Of a stretch of 64,000 bases of DNA, positions 48,856 through 57,710 are shown piece by piece. The translations under genes and the position numbers were made by a program. The DNA is from Streptomyces althioticus (GTDB lineage Bacteria > Actinomycetota > Actinomycetes > Streptomycetales > Streptomycetaceae). The stretch spans positions 1 through 64,000 of the forward strand of contig BMSW01000019.1 of the NCBI GenBank assembly GCA_014649355.1. Reading direction: 5' to 3'. How positions within the stretch are numbered: the stretch's first letter is position 1; each line of letters starts with the position of its first letter. The notes below the pieces were generated by a model. It ran no database searches and was not told the origin of the DNA. It was given only the letters and a program-made list of their open reading frames with translations.

Positions 48856-50388
48856 ATGACAACTGACTCCAGGACCGGTTCGGGGCGCAGGGGCCTCGCG
48901 ACCCTGATCTGCGGTGCGCTGGCCGCCGGGGGCCTCGCGGCCGCGGGCGCGTCCGCGCTGGAACCCGAGGCGGCCTCGGCCTCCTCCCACCGGGAGGCCC
49001 CGCTGATCTCGGGCACCCCGCAGTTCGACAACACGGACCTGTACGCGTTCGTCAGCCCCGACAAGCCGCACACGACGACGATCATCGCGAACTGGATCCC
49101 GTTCGAGGAGCCCGCCGGCGGACCGAACTTCTTCACGTTCGCCGAGGACGCGCAGTACGACATCCACATCGACAACAACGGCGACGCCCAGGGCGAGCTG
49201 CTGTTCCGCTACACCTTCACGACGCACGTCAAGAACGAGAAGACGTTCCTCTACAACACCGGCCCGGTCACGAGCCTGGACGACCCGGACCTCAACATCA
49301 CGCAGACCTACGACATCGAGATGCTGAAGCTGAAGGACCAGCACGCGGTGTCCCGTACGAAGATCGCGGACGACGTGCCGGTGGCGCCGTCGAACGTCGG
49401 CAAGGCGTCCATGCCGGACTACGACACCCTGCGCAAGCAGGCCGTCCACGAACTGGCGGGCGGCACGACCACGTTCGCCGGCCAGGCCGACGACCCGTTC
49501 TTCCTCGACCTGCGGGTCTTCGACCTGCTGTACGGCGGGAACCTCTCGGAGGTCGGCAACGACACGCTCAAGGGCTACAACGTCAACTCCGTGGCGCTCC
49601 AGGTGCCGACGCACCTGATCACGGAGGCCGCGGACCAGCCGGTCGTCGGCATCTGGTCCACCACGCAGCGCAAGAACGCCGAGGGACACTTCGTGCAGGT
49701 GTCACGGCTGGGCAACCCGCTGGTGAACGAGGTCGTCAACCCGGTCGGCGACAAGGACACGTTCAACGCGTCCGCGCCGTGGGACGACGCCCAGTTCCTG
49801 AAGAACGTCACGGAGCCGGAGCTGCCGAAGCTGATCGAGGCGATCTACAAGATCCCGGCGCCCGACGAACCGCGCGACGACCTGGTCGACGTGTTCCTCA
49901 AGGGCGTGGAGGGCCTCAACCAGCCGCCACACGTGCGCCCTTCGGAGATGCTGCGCCTCAACACCTCGGTCGCGCCGGCCGCGAAGCCGAAGCGGCTGGG
50001 TGTGCTGGACGGCGACACCGCCGGTTTCCCCAACGGACGCCGGCTGACGGACGACGTGGTGGACGCCGCGCTCCAGGTGGTCGAGGGCGAGCTGGTCGGG
50101 GCGGAGAACGACCTGGGCGACGCGGTCGACGAGAACGACAAGAAGTTCGGTGACTCCTTCCCGTACCTGGCGAACCCAACGGAGGGCTCGCGCGGCCCGC
50201 TCGCCAAGGGCGTCGACAGCGGCAACGACGTCCGCAGCCAGCTCGGTGACGCGCTGCGGCCCGCCGGGGTGGACGGCGCGGACGACACCACCCTCATCGC
50301 GGCGTCCGCGGGCGCGGGAGCGGGCGGACTGCTGCTGATCGGCGTGGCGCTCATGTGGTGGCGCCGCATGCGCCGCCGCGCCTACTGA
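48856..50388 (+). CDS. DUF4331 family surface protein
   Basis: This 510-residue exported protein has a twin-arginine-like signal (GRRGLATLICGALAAGGLAA, cleaved near residue 39), a DUF4331 domain (SSHREAPLISGTPQFDNTDLYAFVSPDKPHTT and many Asp-rich turns), and a C-terminal membrane anchor (LLLIGVALMWWRRMRRRAY). It is thus displayed outside the membrane. The DUF4331 function is unknown; the His-Arg-Glu motif after the signal is invariant in the family as I remember it. It is divergent from sigK/rskA and heads an operon with TPR and NicO genes. Confidence 0.9.
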   Translation: MTTDSRTGSGRRGLATLICGALAAGGLAAAGASALEPEAASASSHREAPLISGTPQFDNTDLYAFVSPDKPHTTTIIANWIPFEEPAGGPNFFTFAEDAQYDIHIDNNGDAQGELLFRYTFTTHVKNEKTFLYNTGPVTSLDDPDLNITQTYDIEMLKLKDQHAVSRTKIADDVPVAPSNVGKASMPDYDTLRKQAVHELAGGTTTFAGQADDPFFLDLRVFDLLYGGNLSEVGNDTLKGYNVNSVALQVPTHLITEAADQPVVGIWSTTQRKNAEGHFVQVSRLGNPLVNEVVNPVGDKDTFNASAPWDDAQFLKNVTEPELPKLIEAIYKIPAPDEPRDDLVDVFLKGVEGLNQPPHVRPSEMLRLNTSVAPAAKPKRLGVLDGDTAGFPNGRRLTDDVVDAALQVVEGELVGAENDLGDAVDENDKKFGDSFPYLANPTEGSRGPLAKGVDSGNDVRSQLGDALRPAGVDGADDTTLIAASAGAGAGGLLLIGVALMWWRRMRRRAY

Positions 50389-50428
50389 CCCACCCGGCGG
50401 CCGAGCGCGCCCGGCCGCCCCACCGACC

Positions 50429-50470
50429 GGCGCGGCCCTCCCCTCCCTTCCCCCACGGCAGGGCCGCGCC
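50429..50470 (+). terminator. Hairpin between DUF4331 and TPR genes
   Basis: An 11-bp stem (GGCGCGGCCCT and its complement) with a 20-base loop lies in the 102-base gap. It may be a partial terminator or an RNA-processing structure that sets the level of the downstream genes. Confidence 0.45.
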
Positions 50471-50490
50471 CCCACCGACGAAGGAGTCCC

Positions 50491-52383
50491 ATGTCCCCGC
50501 GCACGAACGCCAGCACCCGCGGGAGCGGCCAGGAGGCGACACGGCCCGCCGAAACGCGGGCCTCCGCGAAGGTGCCGGCCACCTCGGAGATGCCGACGGC
50601 CACCGAGGCACCGGCGGGCACGGAGGCGGCGCCCTCTGCCGAAGCGGCGGGCACGGAGACAGCGCAGCCCATCGAAACACCGGCCCCCTCGACGGGGCCC
50701 GCTGCCTCAGAGACACCGGCGGGCACGAAGGCACCGGCGGGCACGAAGGCGACGCCCTCTGCCGAAGCGGCAGGCGCGGAGGCAGCGCAGCCCACCGAAC
50801 CACCGGCCCCCTCGAAAGGGCCCGCCGCCTCGGAGACACCACCGGCCACCGAAGCACCGCCGGGCACGAAGTCGACGCCCCCTGCCGAAGCGGCGGGCAC
50901 GGAGACAGCGCAGCCCACCCAAACACCGGCCTCCGCGAAGCTGCCGACTGCCGCGGAGGCGCCTGCGGCCACAGCGGCACCGGCAGCCGCAGCGGTCCCG
51001 TCGGCGGCACCCGCCCCCGAACGCCTCGGCGCGCTGCGGCGGTTCGCCGTCGCAGCGCGCCGTGGGCGCGGAGCGCATCTCACGTCGTGCGCCGTGCTGC
51101 TGGCCGTGGCGATGACCGCCGGGGCCGTCGCCGTGGGGGGTGACGGGCAGGACGCGGCTCGCGCCCTGCCCGGAGTGTCCCGGGCGGTGGACGTGGAGGT
51201 GCTGCTCCGGGGGGACCTGGACACGGCGATCCGTTCGTTGCAGGCCCATGTGCGGCAGCAGCCGCGGGACTTCGGCGCCTGGGCGACGCTCGGGCTCGCG
51301 CAGGTGGAGCGCGCGCGGACCGACGGGGACCCCTCCCGCTACGCCCGTGCCGAAGGCGCCCTCGCGCGGTCCCTCGCCCTGCGTCCCGGCAACGACCGGG
51401 CGCTCGCCGGGCAGGCCGCCCTCGCCGCCGCGCGCCACGACTTCGCCGCCGCCCTGGACCACGCCGACCGCGCCCTGGACCGGAACCCGTACAGCGAACG
51501 CGCCCTCTGCTCCAGGATCGACGCCCTGGTGGAGCTCGGCCGGTACGAGGAGGCCGCGAGGGCGGCCACCGTCGCCGACCGCAGGCGTCCGGGCGGTCCG
51601 GTCTTCACCCGGTACGCGTACGTGCGGGAGCTGCGCGGTGACGTCCGCACCGCCCGACGGGTGCTGCACCAGGCCCTCGCCGGCGCGTCCGGACCCGCCG
51701 ACGTGGCGTACGTGGCGACCGCGCTGGGCAATCTGGAACGCGGCCGGGGCCGGTACGGCGTCGCCCTGCGCCACTACGCCCGCGCGCTCGCCGCGGACGA
51801 CGCCCACCTTCCCGCCCTGGAGGGCCGGGCGCGCGCCCAGGCCGCGGCCGGAGACCGCGCGGGCGCGATCACGACGCTGGAGCAGGTCGTCGCCCGCTCC
51901 CCGCTGCCCGGCCCGCTGGTCGCCCTCGGCGAGCTGTACGAGGACCGGGGCGACCGCGCGAAGGCCCGCGAGCAGTACGCCCTCGTCGACGCCTGGACCG
52001 CGCTGGCCCGGGCCGGCGGCGTGGACGTGGACCTCGACACCGCGCTCGCCGCGGCCGACCACGGGGACACCGCCGAGGCGCTCCGCGCGGCCCGCGCCGA
52101 GTGGGGCCGTCGGCGGACGGTGCACACGGCGGACGCCCTCGCCTGGGCACTGCACCGGGAGGGCCGCTCCGCGGAGGCCCTGCCGTACGCCCGCCGGGCC
52201 ACGGCCACCGGCTACCGCGACGCCGCCTTCCTCCACCACCGGGGCATGATCGAGAAGGCCACCGGGCACCTCCGCGCCGCCCGTGCCTCCCTCACCGCCG
52301 CCCTGGAGCTGAACCCGGGCTTCTCCCCGCTCGGCGCCCGCGCGGCACGGGCCGCCCTGAAGGACCTGGAGGCGGCGCGTTGA
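50491..52383 (+). CDS. Membrane-anchored TPR protein with repetitive N-terminus
   Basis: This 630-residue protein starts with a low-complexity Ala/Pro/Thr/Glu region (residues 1-180) built from three repeats containing PSAEAAGTETAQP. A positively charged stretch and a transmembrane helix (LTSCAVLLAVAMTAGAVAVG, near 193-212) follow. TPR-type repeats then fill about 225-620 (SRYARAEGALARSLALRPGN, HADRALDRNPYSERALC, and others). The positive-inside rule puts the TPR domain outside. The stop is overlapped by the NicO start (TTGA). Probably a scaffold for the surface assembly. Confidence 0.88.
   Translation: MSPRTNASTRGSGQEATRPAETRASAKVPATSEMPTATEAPAGTEAAPSAEAAGTETAQPIETPAPSTGPAASETPAGTKAPAGTKATPSAEAAGAEAAQPTEPPAPSKGPAASETPPATEAPPGTKSTPPAEAAGTETAQPTQTPASAKLPTAAEAPAATAAPAAAAVPSAAPAPERLGALRRFAVAARRGRGAHLTSCAVLLAVAMTAGAVAVGGDGQDAARALPGVSRAVDVEVLLRGDLDTAIRSLQAHVRQQPRDFGAWATLGLAQVERARTDGDPSRYARAEGALARSLALRPGNDRALAGQAALAAARHDFAAALDHADRALDRNPYSERALCSRIDALVELGRYEEAARAATVADRRRPGGPVFTRYAYVRELRGDVRTARRVLHQALAGASGPADVAYVATALGNLERGRGRYGVALRHYARALAADDAHLPALEGRARAQAAAGDRAGAITTLEQVVARSPLPGPLVALGELYEDRGDRAKAREQYALVDAWTALARAGGVDVDLDTALAAADHGDTAEALRAARAEWGRRRTVHTADALAWALHREGRSAEALPYARRATATGYRDAAFLHHRGMIEKATGHLRAARASLTAALELNPGFSPLGARAARAALKDLEAAR
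50592..50960 (+). repeat. In-frame 121-124-base repeat in the TPR gene
   Basis: Three units with GCCNTCTGCCGAAGCGGC cores start near 50631, 50752 and 50876. They encode the PAEAAGTETAQP-type repeats of the N-terminal low-complexity region. Confidence 0.75.
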
Positions 52384-53915
52384 ACCTCCTCCGTCCCGTC
52401 GCGGCCGGCGCCGCGCTCCTCGCCGCCACCACCCTCGCCCTGGTCCCGGCCGCGGAGGCGAGCGCGCACCCGCTCGGCAACTTCACCGTGAACCGGTACG
52501 ACGGCCTGGTGGCCGCGCCCGGCGAACTGCGCGTGCACCACGTCGAGGACCTCGCCGAGATCCCCGCCACCCAGGCCGCACCCGGCCTCGCCCGCCTGGG
52601 CCGCGACGCCTGGGCCCGTGAGCGGTGCGCGGCGGCCGCCCGCGACGGCGAGGTCCGGGCCGACGGGCGTCCGGCGCCGCTCACCGTGCGCGCCGCCCAC
52701 GTCCGGGTGCTGCCCGGCCAGGCGGGACTGGACACCCTGCGCGTGGAGTGCCGACTGACCGCGCCCCTCCCCCGCGGCCGTACGGTCGCCGTCGGCTTCC
52801 GCGCGGCGGGGGGTGACCCGGGCCCCGGCTGGCGTGAGGTCACGGCGCGGGGAGACCGTACGACGCTCGCCGTCTCGGACGTGCCCGAGGAGTCCGTCTC
52901 CGCCCGGCTGACCCGCTACCCGGAGGACCGGCTCGCGTCCCCGCCCGACACCCGGACCGCGTCCCTGCGGGTCCGCCCCGGCGGCCCGGCGCTGGCGGTG
53001 GGCGAGGCGGACGCGCCCGCCTCCGCGATCCTGCCCCGGGGCGCCGACCGCTGGACGCGGGCCCTGGACGACCTCGTCGCCCGGCGTGACCTGACCGTCG
53101 GGTTCGCCGCGCTCGCCCTGCTGCTGGCGGTGGTCCTGGGCGCGATGCACGCGCTCGCGCCGGGGCACGGCAAGACCCTGATGGCCGCGACCGCGGCGGC
53201 GCGCGGCGGGCGGGCGCGGATGCGGGACGTGCTGCCGATGGCCGCCTCCGTCACGGTCACCCACACCCTCGGCGTGGTCGCCCTGGGCCTGCTGGTCACG
53301 GCCGGTTCCGCCGCCGCGCCCACCGTCGTCGCCTGGCTGGGAATCGCGAGCGGCGTCCTGGTCACCGTTGCCGGCGCCCAGCTCGTACGCCGCGCGCTGT
53401 CCCAGCGCGGCCATCACACGCATCCGCACCCCCACGAGCACGACCACCCGCACGACCACGATCGCCCGGACCCTCACGAGCACCCTCACGATCGCCCGGA
53501 CCCTCACGAGCACCCTCGCACCGCCGTCACCCACACCCACGGCGGGCGTAGGCACACCCACCCCGCCGCGCCCACCCTGCGCGGCACGATCCTGCTCGGG
53601 TTCGCGGGCGGTCTCGTCCCCAGTCCGTCCGCCGTCGTGGTGCTGGTCGGCGCCGCCGCCCTGGGCCACGCCTGGTTCGGGCTGCTGCTCGTCGTCGCGT
53701 ACGGCGTCGGACTGGCGCTCACCCTCACCGCCGCCGGGTACGCGGTGGTGCGGGCGGGCGGGGGTGTGTCACGGCTGCTGGCCCGGCGCCCGCGCTGGAC
53801 GAGCGCGCCGTGGGCGGCGCTGGTGCGCCGGAGCGCGCCCCTCGGTTCGGCGTGCGTGGTGCTGGTCCTGGGCGCCGGATTGGTGTTCAGGGGGGCCGCA
53901 TCCGCACTCGGCTGA
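52380..53915 (+). CDS. NicO/RcnA-type nickel-cobalt transporter with extracytoplasmic domain
   Basis: This 511-residue protein starts with TTG, overlapping the TPR stop. A signal peptide (residues 1-25) precedes HPLGNFTVNRYDGL and an external domain up to about 220. Six membrane helices follow. Motifs HALAPGHGKTLMAA and GGLVPSPSAVVVL are those of NicO/RcnA. A His/Asp-rich cytoplasmic loop (about 345-395, HTHPHPHEHDHPHDHDRPDP type) suits metal chelation. Export or import of Ni/Co or another metal is inferred. The third gene of the DUF4331 operon. Confidence 0.9.
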   Translation: MNLLRPVAAGAALLAATTLALVPAAEASAHPLGNFTVNRYDGLVAAPGELRVHHVEDLAEIPATQAAPGLARLGRDAWARERCAAAARDGEVRADGRPAPLTVRAAHVRVLPGQAGLDTLRVECRLTAPLPRGRTVAVGFRAAGGDPGPGWREVTARGDRTTLAVSDVPEESVSARLTRYPEDRLASPPDTRTASLRVRPGGPALAVGEADAPASAILPRGADRWTRALDDLVARRDLTVGFAALALLLAVVLGAMHALAPGHGKTLMAATAAARGGRARMRDVLPMAASVTVTHTLGVVALGLLVTAGSAAAPTVVAWLGIASGVLVTVAGAQLVRRALSQRGHHTHPHPHEHDHPHDHDRPDPHEHPHDRPDPHEHPRTAVTHTHGGRRHTHPAAPTLRGTILLGFAGGLVPSPSAVVVLVGAAALGHAWFGLLLVVAYGVGLALTLTAAGYAVVRAGGGVSRLLARRPRWTSAPWAALVRRSAPLGSACVVLVLGAGLVFRGAASALG

Positions 53916-53966
53916 GCTACTTTCATGAGGAAAGGGCGAATTCGCCCGGACGCGACAGGGGGCGCC

Positions 53967-55613
53967 GTGTCCGAGGAACCGGGCAGTGAGCGGGTGATCG
54001 CGGGACGCTACCGGCTGCTGTCGCCGCTGGGCGAGGGCGGCATGGGCACCGTGTGGCGGGCGCGGGACGAGGTGCTGCACCGCGAGGTCGCGGTGAAGGA
54101 GGTCCGCGCCCCGGCGGGCCTGCCGGCGTCCGACGTGGAGCGGATGTACGCGCGCCTCGAGCGGGAGGCGTGGGCGGCGGCCCGCGTCGCCGACCGCAAC
54201 GTGGTGACGGTGTACGACGTGGCCACGGAGGACGGACGTCCGTGGATCGTGATGGAGCTGGTGCGCGGTCTGTCGCTGGCGGAGGTGCTGGAGGCGGAGG
54301 GTCCGGTGCCCCCGCGGCGGGCGGCGCGCATCGGCGCCGAGGTGCTGGCCGCGCTGCGCGCCGCCCACGCGGCCGGGGTGCTGCACCGGGACGTGAAGCC
54401 CGCCAACGTGCTGATCGCGAACGACGGCCGGGTGGTGCTCACCGACTTCGGGATCGCCATGGTCGAGGGCAGCTCGGCCCTGACGATGACCGGGGAGGTC
54501 GTCGGCTCGCCCGAGTTCCTGGCGCCGGAGCGGGCGTTAGGACGCACCCCCGGTCCGGAGTCCGACCTGTGGTCGCTGGGCGTGCTGCTGTACGCGGCGG
54601 TCGAGGGCCACTCCCCGTTCCGGAAGGACACCCCGCTGTCCACGCTGCGGGCGATCGTGGACGAGGAGCTGCCGCCGCCGCGCCGGGCGGGTCCGCTCGC
54701 GCCGGTCGTCGCAGGGCTGCTGCGCAAGGACCCGGCCGAACGCCTCCCCGCGGACCGGGCGGCCGAGGACCTGCGCGTGGTCGCCGCCGGGGGCACCCCG
54801 GGCGCGGACCCGGCGCGTACGGCCTCCTCGTACGCGCCCACGGTGGCCGCGCTCCCCGCGCCGCCGCCGACCGACCCGTACCAGCCGCTCGTGACCTCCC
54901 GTCAGCCGTCGAGCGGAGCGCCCACGGCCGCCACGGCGGCGGCCCCGCCCGCACGCGGGCGGAGAAGCGGCGCGCTGCTGATCGCGGGGCTGGTGCTGCT
55001 GGTGCTCGCACTGGCCGGGCTGACGTACGCGTTGCTGGACCAGGACGACGGGGAGCCGGAGGCCGGGAAGGGCGGGGCGAGTTCCCCTGCCACGACCGGC
55101 GGCAAGGGCGCCGGAGCGACGGAGACGCGGGACGGCCCGTCGCCTTCCTCCTCCGCGACGGACGACGCGAGCGAGGACGAGGGCGACGACGGCGGGCACG
55201 AGGAGGAGACCCCGGCCGTCACGGTGTCGGTCGCGGTGACCGGCACGCGTACGGAGTACCACGGAGCCTGCCCGCCCCCGCACGAGGAGGCGCCGTCGTT
55301 CACGGCGACGTTCACGGTGAACCGGCTGCCGGCCGAGGTGCGCTACCGCTGGGCGACCGAGGACGGTTCGGCGGCGGACCGGGGCTGGCGCACCCTGTCG
55401 TTCCCCGCGGACGGCGGCCGGACCAAGCGGGACACGGTGGTGGTGACGACGTACTCGGAGAGCGGGGAGCTCCACGGCCGGATCGGTGTGGAGGTGCGGG
55501 AACCGGTGCGCGCGACGTCCGGGACCGTGCCGTTCTCGGTGGTGTGCGCCACGGAGACCCCGTCGGGCGGGGCCTCCGCTTCGGCGTCCGGTGGGGACGA
55601 CGACGGCTACTGA
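53967..55613 (+). CDS. Membrane-spanning Ser/Thr protein kinase
   Basis: This 548-residue kinase has a Hanks domain at residues 14-275: glycine loop GEGGMGTV, Lys44 in VAVKEV, HRDVKPANVL with Asp142, DFGIA at 160-164, and SPEFLAPERAL. A Pro/Ala linker leads to one helix at 335-357 (ALLIAGLVLLVLALAGLTYALL). The outer part has an acidic, Ser-rich linker and a beta-rich domain with CPPPHEE and FSVVC (one possible disulfide). PASTA repeats are absent. GTG at 53967 follows CAGGGGG; an ATG at 53925 is possible. Confidence 0.9.
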   Translation: MSEEPGSERVIAGRYRLLSPLGEGGMGTVWRARDEVLHREVAVKEVRAPAGLPASDVERMYARLEREAWAAARVADRNVVTVYDVATEDGRPWIVMELVRGLSLAEVLEAEGPVPPRRAARIGAEVLAALRAAHAAGVLHRDVKPANVLIANDGRVVLTDFGIAMVEGSSALTMTGEVVGSPEFLAPERALGRTPGPESDLWSLGVLLYAAVEGHSPFRKDTPLSTLRAIVDEELPPPRRAGPLAPVVAGLLRKDPAERLPADRAAEDLRVVAAGGTPGADPARTASSYAPTVAALPAPPPTDPYQPLVTSRQPSSGAPTAATAAAPPARGRRSGALLIAGLVLLVLALAGLTYALLDQDDGEPEAGKGGASSPATTGGKGAGATETRDGPSPSSSATDDASEDEGDDGGHEEETPAVTVSVAVTGTRTEYHGACPPPHEEAPSFTATFTVNRLPAEVRYRWATEDGSAADRGWRTLSFPADGGRTKRDTVVVTTYSESGELHGRIGVEVREPVRATSGTVPFSVVCATETPSGGASASASGGDDDGY

Positions 55614-55623
55614 ACCGTGGGGG

Positions 55624-56430
55624 TCAGGCCGCCGAGGTGAGCACCGGGAGGTAGCCGCCCGACTGTCCGGCGGCCTTCGGGTGGTACGAGTTGCCGATGT
55701 TCAGCCAGTCCACGCTGTGCAGCCAGGAGTCGCCGGAGCAGATCTCGTGGCCGCTGAACGTGGTGCGGACGTCGCCGAACGTGTAGCCGTACGCGCGGGC
55801 GCGTGCGGCGATGGCGCTGTTCAGGTGGTCGGAGGCGTCGTTGATGGCCTTCCGCTTGGTCTCGGAGAGGCCGATGCAGGTCGCGCCGAGCCGGTAGAAG
55901 CGGGGGTAGCCGAGCACCACGACATGGGCGTTGGGCGCCCGGTCGCGGATCGCCGAGTAGACGCCGTCGAGCCTGCCGGGCAGCGTCGAGTCGACGAAGG
56001 CCCGGGCGGTGGCGATGCGGGAGAGGCAGGAGCTGTCGGACTGGAGCACACAGGTCGTCATGACGTCGGCGAATCCCGCGTCGTTGCCGCCGATGCTGAT
56101 GGAGACCAGGGCGGTGCTCGCGGAGAGCGGGCCGAGCTGCCCGGAGAGGACATCACCCGTACGGGCGCCCGAGCAGGCCGTGAAGGAGAAGGACGAGGGG
56201 GAGTTGGCGGCCGCCCAGAGGTAGGGGTGGGCCTTCGTGCTGCGCTTGCAGTCGCCGCTGGAGGAGATGTAGCTGCCGGCGCCGACACCCGAGGAGTAGG
56301 AGTCGCCGAGGGCCACGTACGGGCCGGGGGCTGCCTGTGCGGACGCGTGCGCCGCGGTCGCCCCGGTGAGGGCGGCGGTGACGGTGAGGAAGAGGGTGGT
56401 CAGGAAGAGGACAAGTCGGGAACGTCTCAT
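55624..56430 (-). CDS. Secreted GDSL/SGNH lipase-esterase
   Basis: This 268-residue secreted hydrolase has a signal peptide (residues 1-30, ending AHA), block I GDSYSSGVGAG with nucleophile Ser44, block III GGND, and block V SYHPKAAGQ with the catalytic His. Six Cys residues suggest three disulfides, as in the Streptomyces SGNH lipases. It is close to the S. coelicolor lipase SCO1725 from memory, which has true lipase and arylesterase activity. It is convergent with the kinase gene and separated by only 10 bases. Confidence 0.93.
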   Translation of the reverse strand: MRRSRLVLFLTTLFLTVTAALTGATAAHASAQAAPGPYVALGDSYSSGVGAGSYISSSGDCKRSTKAHPYLWAAANSPSSFSFTACSGARTGDVLSGQLGPLSASTALVSISIGGNDAGFADVMTTCVLQSDSSCLSRIATARAFVDSTLPGRLDGVYSAIRDRAPNAHVVVLGYPRFYRLGATCIGLSETKRKAINDASDHLNSAIAARARAYGYTFGDVRTTFSGHEICSGDSWLHSVDWLNIGNSYHPKAAGQSGGYLPVLTSAA

Positions 56431-56581
56431 GGAACCTCCCTTTAGCAGGATCTCTGCCTCAACCGTCGTACCAACTACGCGTGTTGAGCGGAAGTGTTCA
56501 TGTCAAAAGTATTACCGTTGAGTACCGGACAAACACGCGCGCACCGGCGCACGAGGCAAATCGGGTGCACAGGGGGCGCTC

Positions 56582-57694
56582 GTGACCGATCATGGCGGCA
56601 TGTCCGCGCACCCATACGACGCCCTGCCGATCCGGCTCAACGTCGACGACAACGACTCCCCGGCCGACGTCGTCGACGCGCTGTTCCTCGGCCGCTTCGC
56701 GACGGGCGAGCAGCCCTACTCGCACGCCGTCAACATCGAACGCGTCCGGTCCGGCGCGACGCTCCTGCCCGCGCAGGCGCGGGTGCTGCGGCTCGCCAAG
56801 GACGACGACCGCAGCGCCACCCTGGCCGAGGGGGACGGCTGGACGCTGCTGATCTCCCGCTGGAGCCGGGGCGCCGACGTCACGGTGACCGCGACCAGCG
56901 CCGACCTGGCCGAGCGGATCGTGGAGGAGGCCACCGACGGAGCGGCCGACGAACCCGAACCGCAGCCGGAGAACGTCACGATGGGGTTCTGGTACGTCTC
57001 CCCGCGGCGCGGCCCGCACCGCACCACGCGGCAGATCACGGCCGGTACCTGGGAGGAGATCCGGCCCAACTACACCGCCGCGGTGGCGGATGCGATGGAC
57101 CGTCTGATGAAGACCACCCCCGAGGACATCTCGGGGCGGCTGCTCCTGCTGCACGGCCCGCCGGGCACCGGCAAGACGTCCGCGCTGCGCACGCTCGCCC
57201 GCTCCTGGCGCGACTGGTGCCAGGTGGACTGCGTCCTGGACCCCGAGCGGCTCTTCTCCGACGTCGGCTACCTGATGGACATCGCGATCGGCGAGGAGGA
57301 CGCCTCGGGCAAGAACCGCTGGCGGCTGCTTCTCCTGGAGGACTGCGACGAGCTGATCCGCGGCGAGGCCAAGCACACGGCGGGCCAGGCGCTGTCCCGG
57401 CTGCTGAACCTCACGGACGGCCTGCTCGGCCAGGGGCGCAACGTCCTGGTGGGCGTCACCACCAACGAGGACCTGGAGCGGCTGCATCCCGCCGTGGTGC
57501 GTCCGGGCCGCTGCCTGGCCCGCATCGAGGTCGGTCCGCTGACCCGCACCGAGTCGGTGAACTGGCTGGGCCGCGAGGAGGGCGTCGGACGCGAGGGCGC
57601 GACCCTGGCCGAGCTGTACGCCCTGCGCCGGGGTACGTCCCCGACCTCCCTGCCGGAGCCGCGCGGGGACGCGGACGCGGGCCTGTACCTGTAG
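56582..57694 (+). CDS. AAA ATPase with N-terminal DUF5925 domain
   Basis: This 370-residue ATPase has an N-terminal DUF5925 domain (residues 1-120, ending SRWSRGADVTVTATSADLAE). The AAA core has Walker A LLLHGPPGTGKTS (about 190-202), Walker B LLLLEDCDEL (about 256-265), sensor 1 VGVTTNED, and the Arg finger region HPAVVRPGRCLA. The C-terminal lid is short. It resembles ClpX/proteasome-type or RuvB-like remodelling ATPases. An ATG 18 bases later (MSAHPYD) is an alternative start. No partner gene is adjacent. Confidence 0.87.
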   Translation: MTDHGGMSAHPYDALPIRLNVDDNDSPADVVDALFLGRFATGEQPYSHAVNIERVRSGATLLPAQARVLRLAKDDDRSATLAEGDGWTLLISRWSRGADVTVTATSADLAERIVEEATDGAADEPEPQPENVTMGFWYVSPRRGPHRTTRQITAGTWEEIRPNYTAAVADAMDRLMKTTPEDISGRLLLLHGPPGTGKTSALRTLARSWRDWCQVDCVLDPERLFSDVGYLMDIAIGEEDASGKNRWRLLLLEDCDELIRGEAKHTAGQALSRLLNLTDGLLGQGRNVLVGVTTNEDLERLHPAVVRPGRCLARIEVGPLTRTESVNWLGREEGVGREGATLAELYALRRGTSPTSLPEPRGDADAGLYL

Positions 57695-57710
57695 GGGCCG
57701 GGAGGGCCGC

